A stretch of DNA of 36,308 nucleotides, from assembly GCA_948891265.1 (NCBI GenBank), contig CAQUBD010000018.1, forward strand, positions 1-36,308, in the 5' to 3' direction. Origin of the DNA: an uncultured Clostridia bacterium (GTDB lineage Bacteria; Bacillota; Clostridia; TANB77; CAG-508). Positions within the stretch are counted from its first letter, which is position 1. The number at the start of each line of letters is the position of its first letter. A model generated the notes under the pieces. It worked only from the letters and a program-made list of their open reading frames with translations. It ran no database searches and was not told the DNA's origin. Below are positions 24,965-32,637 of the stretch, piece after piece. Position numbers and translations under genes: made by a program.

Positions 24965-26023
24965 GTGCAAAATATGTTAGCTATCAAACTTATAGTAATC
25001 TTATTTGTAATTTTAACTGCTGGTTTCTCTGTTATCCGGCATAGCATTCCTTCAAAAGATTTTGAAGACAATTATGAGCCCTATGTGGAATTCAAAAAGA
25101 AATGTCTAAGATTTCAGCCAATTGCCTATGCTATATTAGGCATTATTGTTGCTATCATACTTTTGTGTAGCTCAATATTTTTTACGAATGAGCAGGAAAT
25201 TGGCTTCACAAGTATGTTTGGTACTAATACCATGATCGAAGGTCCTGGTATGCACTTTAAAGTACCATTCTTAAGTAAAAAACACATCTATGACGCAACA
25301 ACTCAGGGTATGCCTATTGGTTACACAGAAGATTTGGATAAAGACTCTGAAAAAAATTCAGAGGAAACTGTTCCTGAAGATAGCTTGATGATTACATCAG
25401 ATTTCAATTTTGTCAATATCGATTTCTACATTGAATATCGTATTACTGATCCAATTGAATATCGTTATGGTTCAAATGATCCTAAGGCTCTCTTTTACAA
25501 TATTGCGCAATCATCTATTCGTAATACCGTAGGGTTATACGATGTAGATTCGGTCATGACAACTGGAAAGACTCAAATTGAGATGGCTGTATTTGATGAT
25601 ATGGTAAATGAACTTTCCAAACATCATACTGGTCTTAGTGTTGTTAATGTTACAATTCAGGATGCAGAGCCACCTACTTCTGCTGTTTCTTCGGCTTTTA
25701 TGGAAGTAAGTAATGCTAAATCAAACGCTGAAACTGCTGTTAACGAAGCTAATTCATATAAGAATACACAGCTTCCCGCTGCTGAAGCCCAAGCTGAGCA
25801 GATTAAACAGGCAGCAAATGCTTCAAAAACAGAACGCATTAATGAAGCAAAAGAAGAGGTTGCTAGATTTGAAGCACTCTTTAATGAGTATCGAAATAAT
25901 CCTGAAACTGTAAAACAACGTCTTTATTATGAAACTTTGCAGGGAATTTTACCCAATATGGATATCATTATTGGTGAAGATGCAAAAGTTGTATATATTA
26001 AAGATAAAGATACAGCAAAATAA
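24965..26023 (+). CDS. hflK: HflK-like SPFH/prohibitin-domain protein
   Basis: Of 352 residues. Two hydrophobic segments (about 4-21 and 52-73), then an SPFH domain: FTNEQEIGFTSMFG, EGPGMHFKVPFL, DFNFVNIDFYIEYRITDP, IRNTVGLYDVDSVMTTG, and a coiled, alanine- and glutamate-rich stretch (about 245-310) ending in YYETLQGILPNMDIIIG. HflK and HflC form a large cage around the membrane protease FtsH and limit what it degrades. hflC follows 62 bases on. The extra N-terminal membrane segment is unusual for the family. Codon use is foreign to the window (CGG at codon 25). Confidence 0.85.
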   Translation: MQNMLAIKLIVILFVILTAGFSVIRHSIPSKDFEDNYEPYVEFKKKCLRFQPIAYAILGIIVAIILLCSSIFFTNEQEIGFTSMFGTNTMIEGPGMHFKVPFLSKKHIYDATTQGMPIGYTEDLDKDSEKNSEETVPEDSLMITSDFNFVNIDFYIEYRITDPIEYRYGSNDPKALFYNIAQSSIRNTVGLYDVDSVMTTGKTQIEMAVFDDMVNELSKHHTGLSVVNVTIQDAEPPTSAVSSAFMEVSNAKSNAETAVNEANSYKNTQLPAAEAQAEQIKQAANASKTERINEAKEEVARFEALFNEYRNNPETVKQRLYYETLQGILPNMDIIIGEDAKVVYIKDKDTAK

Positions 26024-26085
26024 TACTATTGATGTGAATTCTGTTAACCAAACAATTAATAAATGCTTCAGGAGGTTATTGTCCT

Positions 26086-26994
26086 ATGAAAAAAACTACA
26101 AAAACAATTATTCTTACAGTATTTGCAATTTTTATTATTATTGTCGGGACTTCATTTTTTGGTTATAATACCAAAAATCATAATGTTTTAATCTTACAGT
26201 TTGGAGAAGTTGTTAATACAAAGTCGGAAACTGGTATTTATTTTAAGCTTCCGATTATTCAGAAAGCAAAATCCATTTATGTAGGCGAGCAACTTTATGA
26301 TGTCCCCGCTTCTGAAGTAATAACTTCAGATAAGAAAAGCATGATTGCTAACTGCTATGTAACATGGCAGATAACTGATCCCAAAAAATACTATCAAACT
26401 CTTTCTTCTGAAAGTGTTGCCCAGGGCAGGATTGATGTGGCAGTGTATAATGCTATGAAAAATGTGATCAGTTCTATTTCACAGGATACAGTTATTAGTG
26501 GAAAAGATGGTTCTCTTGGGGATACTATTTTGAAAAAAATCTCCATGGAAAAATATGGAATCGCCATTACTGCTAATGAAATAAAAGTTTTGGATCTGCC
26601 AGATTCCAATAAAAAAGCAGTCTATGATCGTATGATTTCCGAGCGTAATGCAATTGCAGCAGAATATACTGCAAATGGTAATAAAAATGCTCAGAATATC
26701 AGAAGTGTAACCGATGCTGAAGTAAGAACGTTGGTTTCTGAAGCTCAGGTTATAGCTGCAAATGCAAAAGCTGAAGGTGATAGCGAATATTTTAAAATTC
26801 TTGCAGATGCATATAGTTCATCACCTGAAAGGAAGGAGTTTTACAACTTTATTATTGGACTGGATGCTATGAAGGAATCTCTCTCTAATGGTGGTACTAT
26901 AACCATTGATAAGGATTCACCTATTTATGATATTCTCATTAATAAAAGTCCAACACCTGTAACTGTAACAGAACCTGAACCTATAAGTAACTAA
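26086..26994 (+). CDS. hflC: HflC-like SPFH/prohibitin-domain protein
   Basis: Of 302 residues. One N-terminal membrane segment (about 8-25), then the SPFH domain: VLILQFGEVVNTKSETGIYFKLP, YVTWQITDPKKYY, a loop with RIDVAVYNAMKNVIS, GIAITANEIKVLDLPD, MISERNAIAAEYTANGNKNAQNI and the helix SEAQVIAANAKAEGDSEYFKI. These are the usual marks of HflC. It pairs with hflK upstream; AGGAGG stands before the ATG. Together they probably form the FtsH-regulating cage in the membrane. FtsH itself is not in the window. Confidence 0.85.
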   Translation: MKKTTKTIILTVFAIFIIIVGTSFFGYNTKNHNVLILQFGEVVNTKSETGIYFKLPIIQKAKSIYVGEQLYDVPASEVITSDKKSMIANCYVTWQITDPKKYYQTLSSESVAQGRIDVAVYNAMKNVISSISQDTVISGKDGSLGDTILKKISMEKYGIAITANEIKVLDLPDSNKKAVYDRMISERNAIAAEYTANGNKNAQNIRSVTDAEVRTLVSEAQVIAANAKAEGDSEYFKILADAYSSSPERKEFYNFIIGLDAMKESLSNGGTITIDKDSPIYDILINKSPTPVTVTEPEPISN

Positions 26995-27023
26995 TAATAA
27001 TTAAACTTTTAACAAATAATTTT

Positions 27024-27063
27024 AACTCCCTAACACGATAAATTTTGTGCTAGGGAGTTTTTT
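27024..27063 (+). terminator. intrinsic terminator of hflKC
   Basis: AACTCCCTAACAC (27024-27036) pairs with GTGCTAGGGAGTT (27047-27059) with one wobble or mismatch, followed by TTTTTG. Confidence 0.88.
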
Positions 27064-27071
27064 GTAAAACC

Positions 27072-27100
27072 GGAAAGGCCCAGAATAACTGAGCCTTTCC
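27072..27100 (-). terminator. intrinsic terminator of the 374-residue gene
   Basis: On the minus strand GGAAAGGCTCAG pairs with CTGGGCCTTTCC (27072-27100), followed by GGTTTTAC. It starts 6 bases after the stop of the minus-strand gene and stands back to back with the hflKC terminator. Confidence 0.82.
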
Positions 27101-27106
27101 TTTATC

Positions 27107-28231
27107 TTAATTATCCAATGATTCTTCATAGTGTGGAATTATAGGATTTAAATACATAATTCTGTCTGAAACTAATTTATCATCCAGAAGTATTTCAACA
27201 TCTATTGCGTCTTTATAGCACTTATACCTTACTTTATTTCCTATTATAGTAAGAACAATAACTGCCCCATTTTTTTTCATTTTGAAAATCTTCATCCCCA
27301 AAATATCCGCAACATGTTCATATTCTCCTTTTGGTGTAGTACCAATAGAAAAAAATTCTACATTTTTGCAGCTTTTATCTTCTTGTTTCATAATAATGGT
27401 CGCAAAATCTATGTCGATGTCATATGCAAAATAATAATTTTCATCAATTTGCTCTAAAACATCAAAATCATACCATCTTCTTATTCTATTACTATAATTT
27501 TCATAGGATATAAGTTCATAATACCCATTTTCTGAGTCATATGCTTTGGCCAAATGTCCTTTAAAAAGTTTCTCTAATTCATCTAAGCTTTCAAGCCACA
27601 ATTCTTCTCTTACAATATCTTCACCAATATTGTAAAATCCGAATCTGCCTTCATCATTAAAAATAATCAACATCTTCTTATTATGCAGTGGAAACATCAA
27701 CTCATTATGAAAGTATCTTGTTTTCCATACTCTTTCTCTATTGATGTACCAAATTTGGATATTTTCTATTTTCTTGATTACTTTACCTGCTTCAAACTTT
27801 ACAATAAAATCCTTTTCACATCCTAATATAATTGCTATTTTTTTGTCTAAGAAAAGTTTAATTCTATTAATTGTAGAGTTTTCTAATACAAAAACTTCTT
27901 CAATCCTTTCACTCTGCATACTTTTATAGAAAATTCCTTTGTTTCCAAAAAAGTACAATCCATCTCCTTCAATCTCCTGAATTTGTATATCTCGATTTGA
28001 ATAATTAGGATTTATATTGGAAACTTCATGGATTTCAATTTTAGACGTTGAGCCTATTAAATTAGTTATACGATAAGATATGCTTCCTGTTTCTTCGTTA
28101 GTTACAGAATACAAATTGATTCCATATTTTTGTAGTTCTGGATAAAATCCCTCAATATGTTTTTCTTCTTTTAACCATTCCCGTGTTTCTGCAAAATGTT
28201 TGAATTTTTTAGAAAGTGATAATTTAGCCAT
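27107..28231 (-). CDS. unknown protein, beta-rich, 374 residues
   Basis: Not recognised. It has no signal peptide and no membrane segment, so it is probably cytoplasmic. After about 35 charged residues, the sequence is a long series of short beta strands with aromatic ends (YRITNLIG, GLYFFGNKGIFYKS, FHNELMFPLHNKKMLIIFND, RFGFYNIGED, YYFAYDIDIDFATIIM), spaced as in a beta-propeller or a repeated beta fold; this is by eye only. It stands alone as a unit, with an operator-bearing promoter (28306-28334) of the same type as hflKC and the AAA+ gene, and its own terminator. Composition is foreign to the native genes. A role in the same system as HflKC is inferred from the shared promoter only. Confidence 0.6.
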   Translation of the reverse strand: MAKLSLSKKFKHFAETREWLKEEKHIEGFYPELQKYGINLYSVTNEETGSISYRITNLIGSTSKIEIHEVSNINPNYSNRDIQIQEIEGDGLYFFGNKGIFYKSMQSERIEEVFVLENSTINRIKLFLDKKIAIILGCEKDFIVKFEAGKVIKKIENIQIWYINRERVWKTRYFHNELMFPLHNKKMLIIFNDEGRFGFYNIGEDIVREELWLESLDELEKLFKGHLAKAYDSENGYYELISYENYSNRIRRWYDFDVLEQIDENYYFAYDIDIDFATIIMKQEDKSCKNVEFFSIGTTPKGEYEHVADILGMKIFKMKKNGAVIVLTIIGNKVRYKCYKDAIDVEILLDDKLVSDRIMYLNPIIPHYEESLDN

Positions 28232-28305
28232 ATGATGAACTCTCCTTTCATGGTTTAGCTATTCTATTAGAATAGCTATTTATATACTTTGTTTGTTGTT
28301 CATGA

Positions 28306-28347
28306 ATTATATCATAGAATTTACATAATTTCAATAGTTTATGTAAA
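28306..28347 (-). promoter_or_regulatory. promoter with TTTACATAA operators, 374-residue gene
   Basis: On the minus strand TTGAAA (28334-28329), 17 bases, TATAAT (28311-28306). TTTACATAA (28320-28328) lies in the spacer, and its reverse complement TTATGTAAA (28339-28347) just upstream of the -35, giving a 9-bp inverted repeat that covers the -35 box. A repressor or activator site is the likely meaning. Confidence 0.65.
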
Positions 28348-28354
28348 AACAAAT

Positions 28355-28380
28355 AGACAATAACACAAAAGCTATTGCCT
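28355..28380 (-). terminator. intrinsic terminator of the heat-shock operon
   Basis: On the minus strand AGGCAATA pairs with TATTGTCT (28380-28355, one G-U), followed by ATTTGTTTTTA. It starts 10 bases after dnaJ. Confidence 0.7.
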
Positions 28381-28389
28381 ATAAAAATT

Positions 28390-29547
28390 CTATCCAAATA
28401 TTCCTTTTTTCTTCACAGGTGGTTGCTCATTCATAGTCTTAGCAAGCTGAACAAGTAAATCTCTTTGTTCTTTAGTCAATCTTTTAGGAGTTTGAACTTG
28501 CACTGTAAATATAAAATCACCTTCATTATTAGAATTTACATACTTAAATCCTTTATTTCTAATTGTAAACTTAGTTCCTGTTTGTGTTCCCTCTGGAATT
28601 CTGTACATTTCTTTTGAACCATCTACCATTGGTATTTCAAGTTCTGCACCCAAAGTTGCTTGTGTTATTGTAACTGGTATATCACACAAAACATTATTAC
28701 CTTTTCTTGTATAAATACCATGTTTTTTAATTCTAAGAGTAATATATAAATCTCCTTTAGGACCACCTTTTGTTCCTGGCTCTCCTTCTCCTCTTAACAC
28801 TACGGTTTGATTATCATCAATTCCAGCTGGTATTTTTACTTTTATTTTAGGTTGTTTTCTTACATTACCTTTTCCTTTACAATTTTCACACACTTCTGTA
28901 ATAACTTCACCTGTTCCATGACATTTTCCACATGTTCTAGTTGTTTGAACTTGACCAAGTATTGTATTTTGAACTTGTGTTACTTGACCTGTTCCATGAC
29001 AGTCTGGACATTTAATTGGATTTGTTCCAGGTTTTGCACCTGTTCCATGACATTTATCACAAGTTTCATTCCTTGTTATAATAACTTCCTTTTCAACGCC
29101 TAAAAATGCCTCTTCAAATGTAATATCCATATTTAAGTTTAAATCTGCACCTTTTTTAGGTCCATTATTCCTTCTAGAAGATTGTCTACCTCCAAATCCT
29201 CCTCCGAAAAATGATGAGAAAATATCTCCTAAATCTCCAAAGTCTCCAAATCCGTCAAAACCCGAAGTTGTATAAGAATATCCTCCACCAAAAGGTCCTT
29301 GACCGCCACCAAATCCTTGTGGACCGTCAGGTCCAAATTGGTCATACATTCTTCTTTTTTGTGGATCTGAAAGAGTTTCGTATGCTTCATTTACTTCTTT
29401 AAATTTTTTTTCAGCTTCTTCTTTATTGTCTGGGTTTGCATCTGGATGATATTGCTTTGCTTTTTTTCTATATGCTTTTTTTAGTTCATCATCTGTTGCA
29501 TTTTTATTAACACCTAGAACTTCATAAAAATCTCTTTTTCCTGCCAT
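28390..29547 (-). CDS. dnaJ: co-chaperone DnaJ
   Basis: Of 385 residues, full length. J domain with HPD at 34-36 (stimulates DnaK ATPase), a G/F-rich stretch (about 75-125), four CxxCxGxG zinc motifs (CDKCHGTG, CPDCHGTG, CGKCHGTG, CENCKGKG) and a normal client-binding C-terminus. It delivers unfolded proteins to DnaK. It is the last gene of the hrcA-grpE-dnaK-mazG-like-dnaJ run, 18 bases after the mazG-like gene, with AGGGAAAGG as ribosome site. Confidence 0.97.
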   Translation of the reverse strand: MAGKRDFYEVLGVNKNATDDELKKAYRKKAKQYHPDANPDNKEEAEKKFKEVNEAYETLSDPQKRRMYDQFGPDGPQGFGGGQGPFGGGYSYTTSGFDGFGDFGDLGDIFSSFFGGGFGGRQSSRRNNGPKKGADLNLNMDITFEEAFLGVEKEVIITRNETCDKCHGTGAKPGTNPIKCPDCHGTGQVTQVQNTILGQVQTTRTCGKCHGTGEVITEVCENCKGKGNVRKQPKIKVKIPAGIDDNQTVVLRGEGEPGTKGGPKGDLYITLRIKKHGIYTRKGNNVLCDIPVTITQATLGAELEIPMVDGSKEMYRIPEGTQTGTKFTIRNKGFKYVNSNNEGDFIFTVQVQTPKRLTKEQRDLLVQLAKTMNEQPPVKKKGIFG

Positions 29548-29565
29548 TTGTAACCTTTCCCTTCT

Positions 29566-29940
29566 TTAAAATGTCTTCTTATTATACTTTTGTTTATTAT
29601 CTTTTTCATAATTCCTTTTCATATTTGAATTATGTTTTTCTATGTATGCTTTTGAATATTCTTCAGGAGTTATTCTAAGTCTATTCAAAACTTCAATATA
29701 ATAATTTTGTACATCTGTTATCTCTTCAACAAATCTTGCTCTTATGTCTTTATCTTCCATTATTGCATTTATACCTTTTTTCTTGATAATAGAAATACAC
29801 TCTCCTATTTCTTCAATCATAAATAATATATGACTTTTGGCAGCATTTGGCTCCATATCATTCCATTTTTCTTTATTAGCTTCATATAATTCTAATTGCA
29901 TTTTTTGCATTTCTGATATACTTAAATCTTTTTCTGACAT
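29566..29940 (-). CDS. MazG-like NTP pyrophosphohydrolase
   Basis: Of 124 residues. The acidic metal-binding pattern of all-alpha NTP pyrophosphatases is visible: EEIGE (43-47) and, after a loop, EEITD (72-76). The family cleaves NTPs or modified nucleotides to NMP and pyrophosphate. The exact substrate is unknown; no partner domain is present, so it is the short single-domain type. It lies inside the heat-shock operon between dnaK and dnaJ, a place that suggests co-expression under heat stress, but the terminator-like structure at 30052-30096 would separate it from dnaK. The ribosome site is weak (TAGGTAAAATAA). Confidence 0.7.
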   Translation of the reverse strand: MSEKDLSISEMQKMQLELYEANKEKWNDMEPNAAKSHILFMIEEIGECISIIKKKGINAIMEDKDIRARFVEEITDVQNYYIEVLNRLRITPEEYSKAYIEKHNSNMKRNYEKDNKQKYNKKTF

Positions 29941-29978
29941 TTATTTTACCTATTTTTATACTTTCAAATTAATTTATA

Positions 29979-29996
29979 GGCAGGTATTATCCTGCC
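29979..29996. other. GGCAGG/CCTGCC hairpin in the leader of the mazG-like gene
   Basis: A perfect 6-bp GC-rich stem with a six-base loop, 39 bases upstream of the mazG-like start. On the plus strand it is followed by a C/T-rich run, so it could also be a plus-strand terminator. Role unclear. Confidence 0.4.
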
Positions 29997-30014
29997 CTTT
30001 CCTTCTATTTTTTC

Positions 30015-30136
30015 AAATCGAATCAAAAACAAGTATTACTAGGCAAGCAAGAAAAAAATCTTAAGATAATACATTTGTATATCGAAAGATTTTTTTCGTA
30101 GCTTAACGAAGTAAGACGAAGTTTTTCATTCGATTT
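30015..30136. repeat. nested inverted repeats after dnaK, with a terminator inside
   Basis: AAATCGAATCAAAAAC (30015-30030) and its reverse complement with one mismatch (30121-30136, reaching the dnaK stop) form outer arms of 16 bases. Inside lies an 11-bp A/T stem (30052-30062 with 30086-30096) that ends in T7 and could end transcription after dnaK. The whole could be a small palindromic element. Confidence 0.6.
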
Positions 30137-31989
30137 TATTTGTCATCTTCAACCTTATAATCAGCATCATACACATTTCCATTATCACCATTTGCAGCAT
30201 TAGCATCTCCAGCATCTGCATTTGGATCAACTCCTGCACCTTGTGCTCCATTTGGATTTGCATTTTTGTATAATTGTTCAGACATTTCATAGAATACTTT
30301 TGTTAATTTTTCTGTAGCTTCTTTAATTGTTTCTGTATTATTTGTTTCTAATGCTTTTTTAGTATTTTCAATTTCTGTTTCAATTTTAGCTTTTTCTTCT
30401 CCACTTATTTTGTCTCCTAAGTCATTTAATGTTTTTTCACTGTTATATACTAAACTTTCAGCATTATTTTTAACTTCAATTTCTTCTTTTTTCTTTTTAT
30501 CTTCTTCAGCATGAGCTTCTGCATCTTTAACAGCTTTATCGATATCCTCATCTGTTAAGTTTGTTGATGCTGTAATTGATACATCTTGGCTATTTCCTGT
30601 TGCCATATCTTTTGCAGATACGTGAACTATTCCGTTTGCATCTATATCAAATGTAACTTCAATTTGTGGTACACCTCTTGGCGCTGCTGGAATTCCTGTT
30701 AATTGGAATCTTCCTAATGTTTTATTATATGCAGCCATTTCTCTTTCACCTTGTAAAACGTGTACTTCTACTGATGTTTGACCATCTGCTGCTGTTGAGA
30801 ATATTTGTGATTTTTTAGTTGGTATTGTTGTGTTTCTTTCAATTAATTTTGTAAATACTCCACCATATGTTTCAATTCCTAAAGATAATGGTGTTACATC
30901 AAGTAATACTAAATCTTTTACATCTCCTGATAATACACCACCTTGGATTGCTGCACCAACTGCAACACATTCATCTGGGTTTATTCCTTTATCTGGTTCT
31001 TTTCCTGTTATTCTTTTAACAACTTCTTGAACTGCTGGAACTCTTGTAGAACCACCAACTAATAATACTTTATGAATATCATTTGCTGATAATCCTGCAT
31101 CTTTTAATGCTTGGTTAACTGGTCCTGCTGTAGCTTCTACTAAATCATGAATTAATTCTTCAAATTTAGCTCTTGTTAATGTTACATCTAAGTGTTTTGG
31201 TCCTGTTGAATCAGCTGTAATAAATGGTAAGTTGATTTGCGTTTGTTGTACACCTGATAATTCTATTTTAGCTTTTTCAGCAGCTTCTTTCAATCTTTGC
31301 ATTGCCATTTTATCTGCTTTTAAATCAATTCCATTTGATTTTTTAAATTCATCTACTAAATAATCAATAATTGCGTTATCAAAGTCATCTCCACCTAAAT
31401 GTGTATTACCACTTGTTGATAAAACTTCAAATACTCCATCACCTATATCTAGTATAGAAACATCGAATGTTCCTCCACCTAAGTCATAAATTAATATTTT
31501 TTGATCTTGTTCTTTATCCATTCCATATGCTAAAGCTGCAGCTGTTGGTTCATTTATAATTCTTAATACTTCAAGACCTGCAATTTTACCTGCATCTTTT
31601 GTTGCTTGTCTTTGGCTATCATTAAAATATGCTGGAACTGTAATAACTGCTTGAGTTACTTTTTGTCCTAAATAATTTTCAGCATCTGCCTTTAATTTTT
31701 GTAATGTCATTGCTGATATTTCTTGTGGTGTAAATTTGTCACCTTCTATTGTTACTTTATCAGCTGTTCCCATTTTTCTTTTGATTGATATAACAGTATT
31801 GTCTGGATTTGTAACTGCTTGACGTTTTGCTATTTGTCCTACTAGTCTTTCTCCATTTTTTGAGAATGCTACTACTGATGGTGTTGTTCTATTTCCTTCA
31901 GCGTTTGGTATAACTACTGGCTCTCCTCCTTCCATAACTGCTACACATGAGTTTGTTGTTCCTAAGTCAATTCCTATAATTTTTCCCAT
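30136..31989 (-). CDS. dnaK: chaperone DnaK (Hsp70)
   Basis: Of 617 residues, full length. The ATPase domain (1-380) opens with IGIDLGTTNSCVAV and has IINEPTAAALAYG, LIYDLGGGTFDVSIL and VLLVGGSTRVPAVQ; the substrate-binding domain (about 390-500) has DVTPLSLGIET and the lid follows. The C-terminus is a glycine-, asparagine- and aspartate-rich tail ending VEDDK. It folds and protects proteins with ATP, with DnaJ and GrpE. Ribosome site AAGGAAG before the ATG. A 31-bp perfect inverted repeat separates it from grpE upstream. Confidence 0.98.
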   Translation of the reverse strand: MGKIIGIDLGTTNSCVAVMEGGEPVVIPNAEGNRTTPSVVAFSKNGERLVGQIAKRQAVTNPDNTVISIKRKMGTADKVTIEGDKFTPQEISAMTLQKLKADAENYLGQKVTQAVITVPAYFNDSQRQATKDAGKIAGLEVLRIINEPTAAALAYGMDKEQDQKILIYDLGGGTFDVSILDIGDGVFEVLSTSGNTHLGGDDFDNAIIDYLVDEFKKSNGIDLKADKMAMQRLKEAAEKAKIELSGVQQTQINLPFITADSTGPKHLDVTLTRAKFEELIHDLVEATAGPVNQALKDAGLSANDIHKVLLVGGSTRVPAVQEVVKRITGKEPDKGINPDECVAVGAAIQGGVLSGDVKDLVLLDVTPLSLGIETYGGVFTKLIERNTTIPTKKSQIFSTAADGQTSVEVHVLQGEREMAAYNKTLGRFQLTGIPAAPRGVPQIEVTFDIDANGIVHVSAKDMATGNSQDVSITASTNLTDEDIDKAVKDAEAHAEEDKKKKEEIEVKNNAESLVYNSEKTLNDLGDKISGEEKAKIETEIENTKKALETNNTETIKEATEKLTKVFYEMSEQLYKNANPNGAQGAGVDPNADAGDANAANGDNGNVYDADYKVEDDK

Positions 31990-32010
31990 TTTAAATTCTT
32001 CCTTTCTCCT

Positions 32011-32102
32011 TGATGATTTGGGGACGGAGTAAAAATCATCATTTTATATATTATATTATCTTTTCTTAAGGTGATGATTTTTACTCCGTCCCCAAATCAT
32101 CA
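32011..32102. repeat. perfect 31-bp inverted repeat between grpE and dnaK
   Basis: Arms 32011-32041 and 32072-32102 are exact reverse complements over 31 bases, with a 30-base AT-rich loop. The arms hold the core GGGGACGGAG with TGATGATTT ends. It lies in the transcribed gap inside an operon, 21 bases upstream of dnaK, so the mRNA would carry a very stable hairpin here. It resembles dispersed palindromes with a GGGGAC core; two related ones lie at 3783-3836 and 6663-6714. Confidence 0.9.
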
Positions 32103-32122
32103 CTTTCAAAATTAATAACTTA

Positions 32123-32620
32123 TTAATTTGCTACAACAACCATCGAATGCCTAACAATCTTCGAACCTATCTTGTAACCTTTTCTATACTCTTGCACAAT
32201 TTCCTTCTCCCCCTTAGAATCATCTTGAACACTACTAACAGCTTCATGTACTTCTGGGTCAAAAGTTTCTCCTAAAGCTTTTATTTCTTCTACACCTTTT
32301 GACTTTAAAACATCTTGAAATTGTTTTAATACAAGTTCAACTCCTTTTTTATAATTTTCATCTGAAGTCTCAACTTTTAATGCATTTTCAAGATTGTCTA
32401 ATACTGGAAGCATTACTTCTACTATATCTGACAATATAGAATTGTATAATCCTTCCCTTTCTTTTTGGCTTCTCTTCTTGTGATTTTCAAATTCTGCAAG
32501 TATTCTTTTGTATCTATCTGTTAATTCATCAATCTCTTGTTGTTTTGCTTGTAGTTCATTTTGCTCTGTTGTCTCATCTTTTTCAACTACTTCTTCAACT
32601 ATTTCTTCTTTCTCTGACAT
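32123..32620 (-). CDS. grpE: nucleotide exchange factor GrpE
   Basis: Of 165 residues, normal size. The long N-terminal acidic coil (1-60) leads into RYKRILAEFENHKKRSQKE, then VMLPVLDNLENAL, and the beta domain with GETFDPEVHEAVSSV and EYRKGYKIGSKIVRHSMVVVAN, all family marks. It releases ADP from DnaK. It follows hrcA by 17 bases. Confidence 0.96.
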   Translation of the reverse strand: MSEKEEIVEEVVEKDETTEQNELQAKQQEIDELTDRYKRILAEFENHKKRSQKEREGLYNSILSDIVEVMLPVLDNLENALKVETSDENYKKGVELVLKQFQDVLKSKGVEEIKALGETFDPEVHEAVSSVQDDSKGEKEIVQEYRKGYKIGSKIVRHSMVVVAN

Positions 32621-32637
32621 AATATTGCCCCTTTCTT

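Noticed and set aside
23992..28231. Prophage or transposon
   Set aside because: No integrase, transposase, structural phage gene, att-like direct repeat or tRNA end is seen.
28805..31030. Plus-strand open frames antisense to dnaJ and dnaK
   Set aside because: Mirror frames of conserved genes; no ribosome sites and no independent signal.
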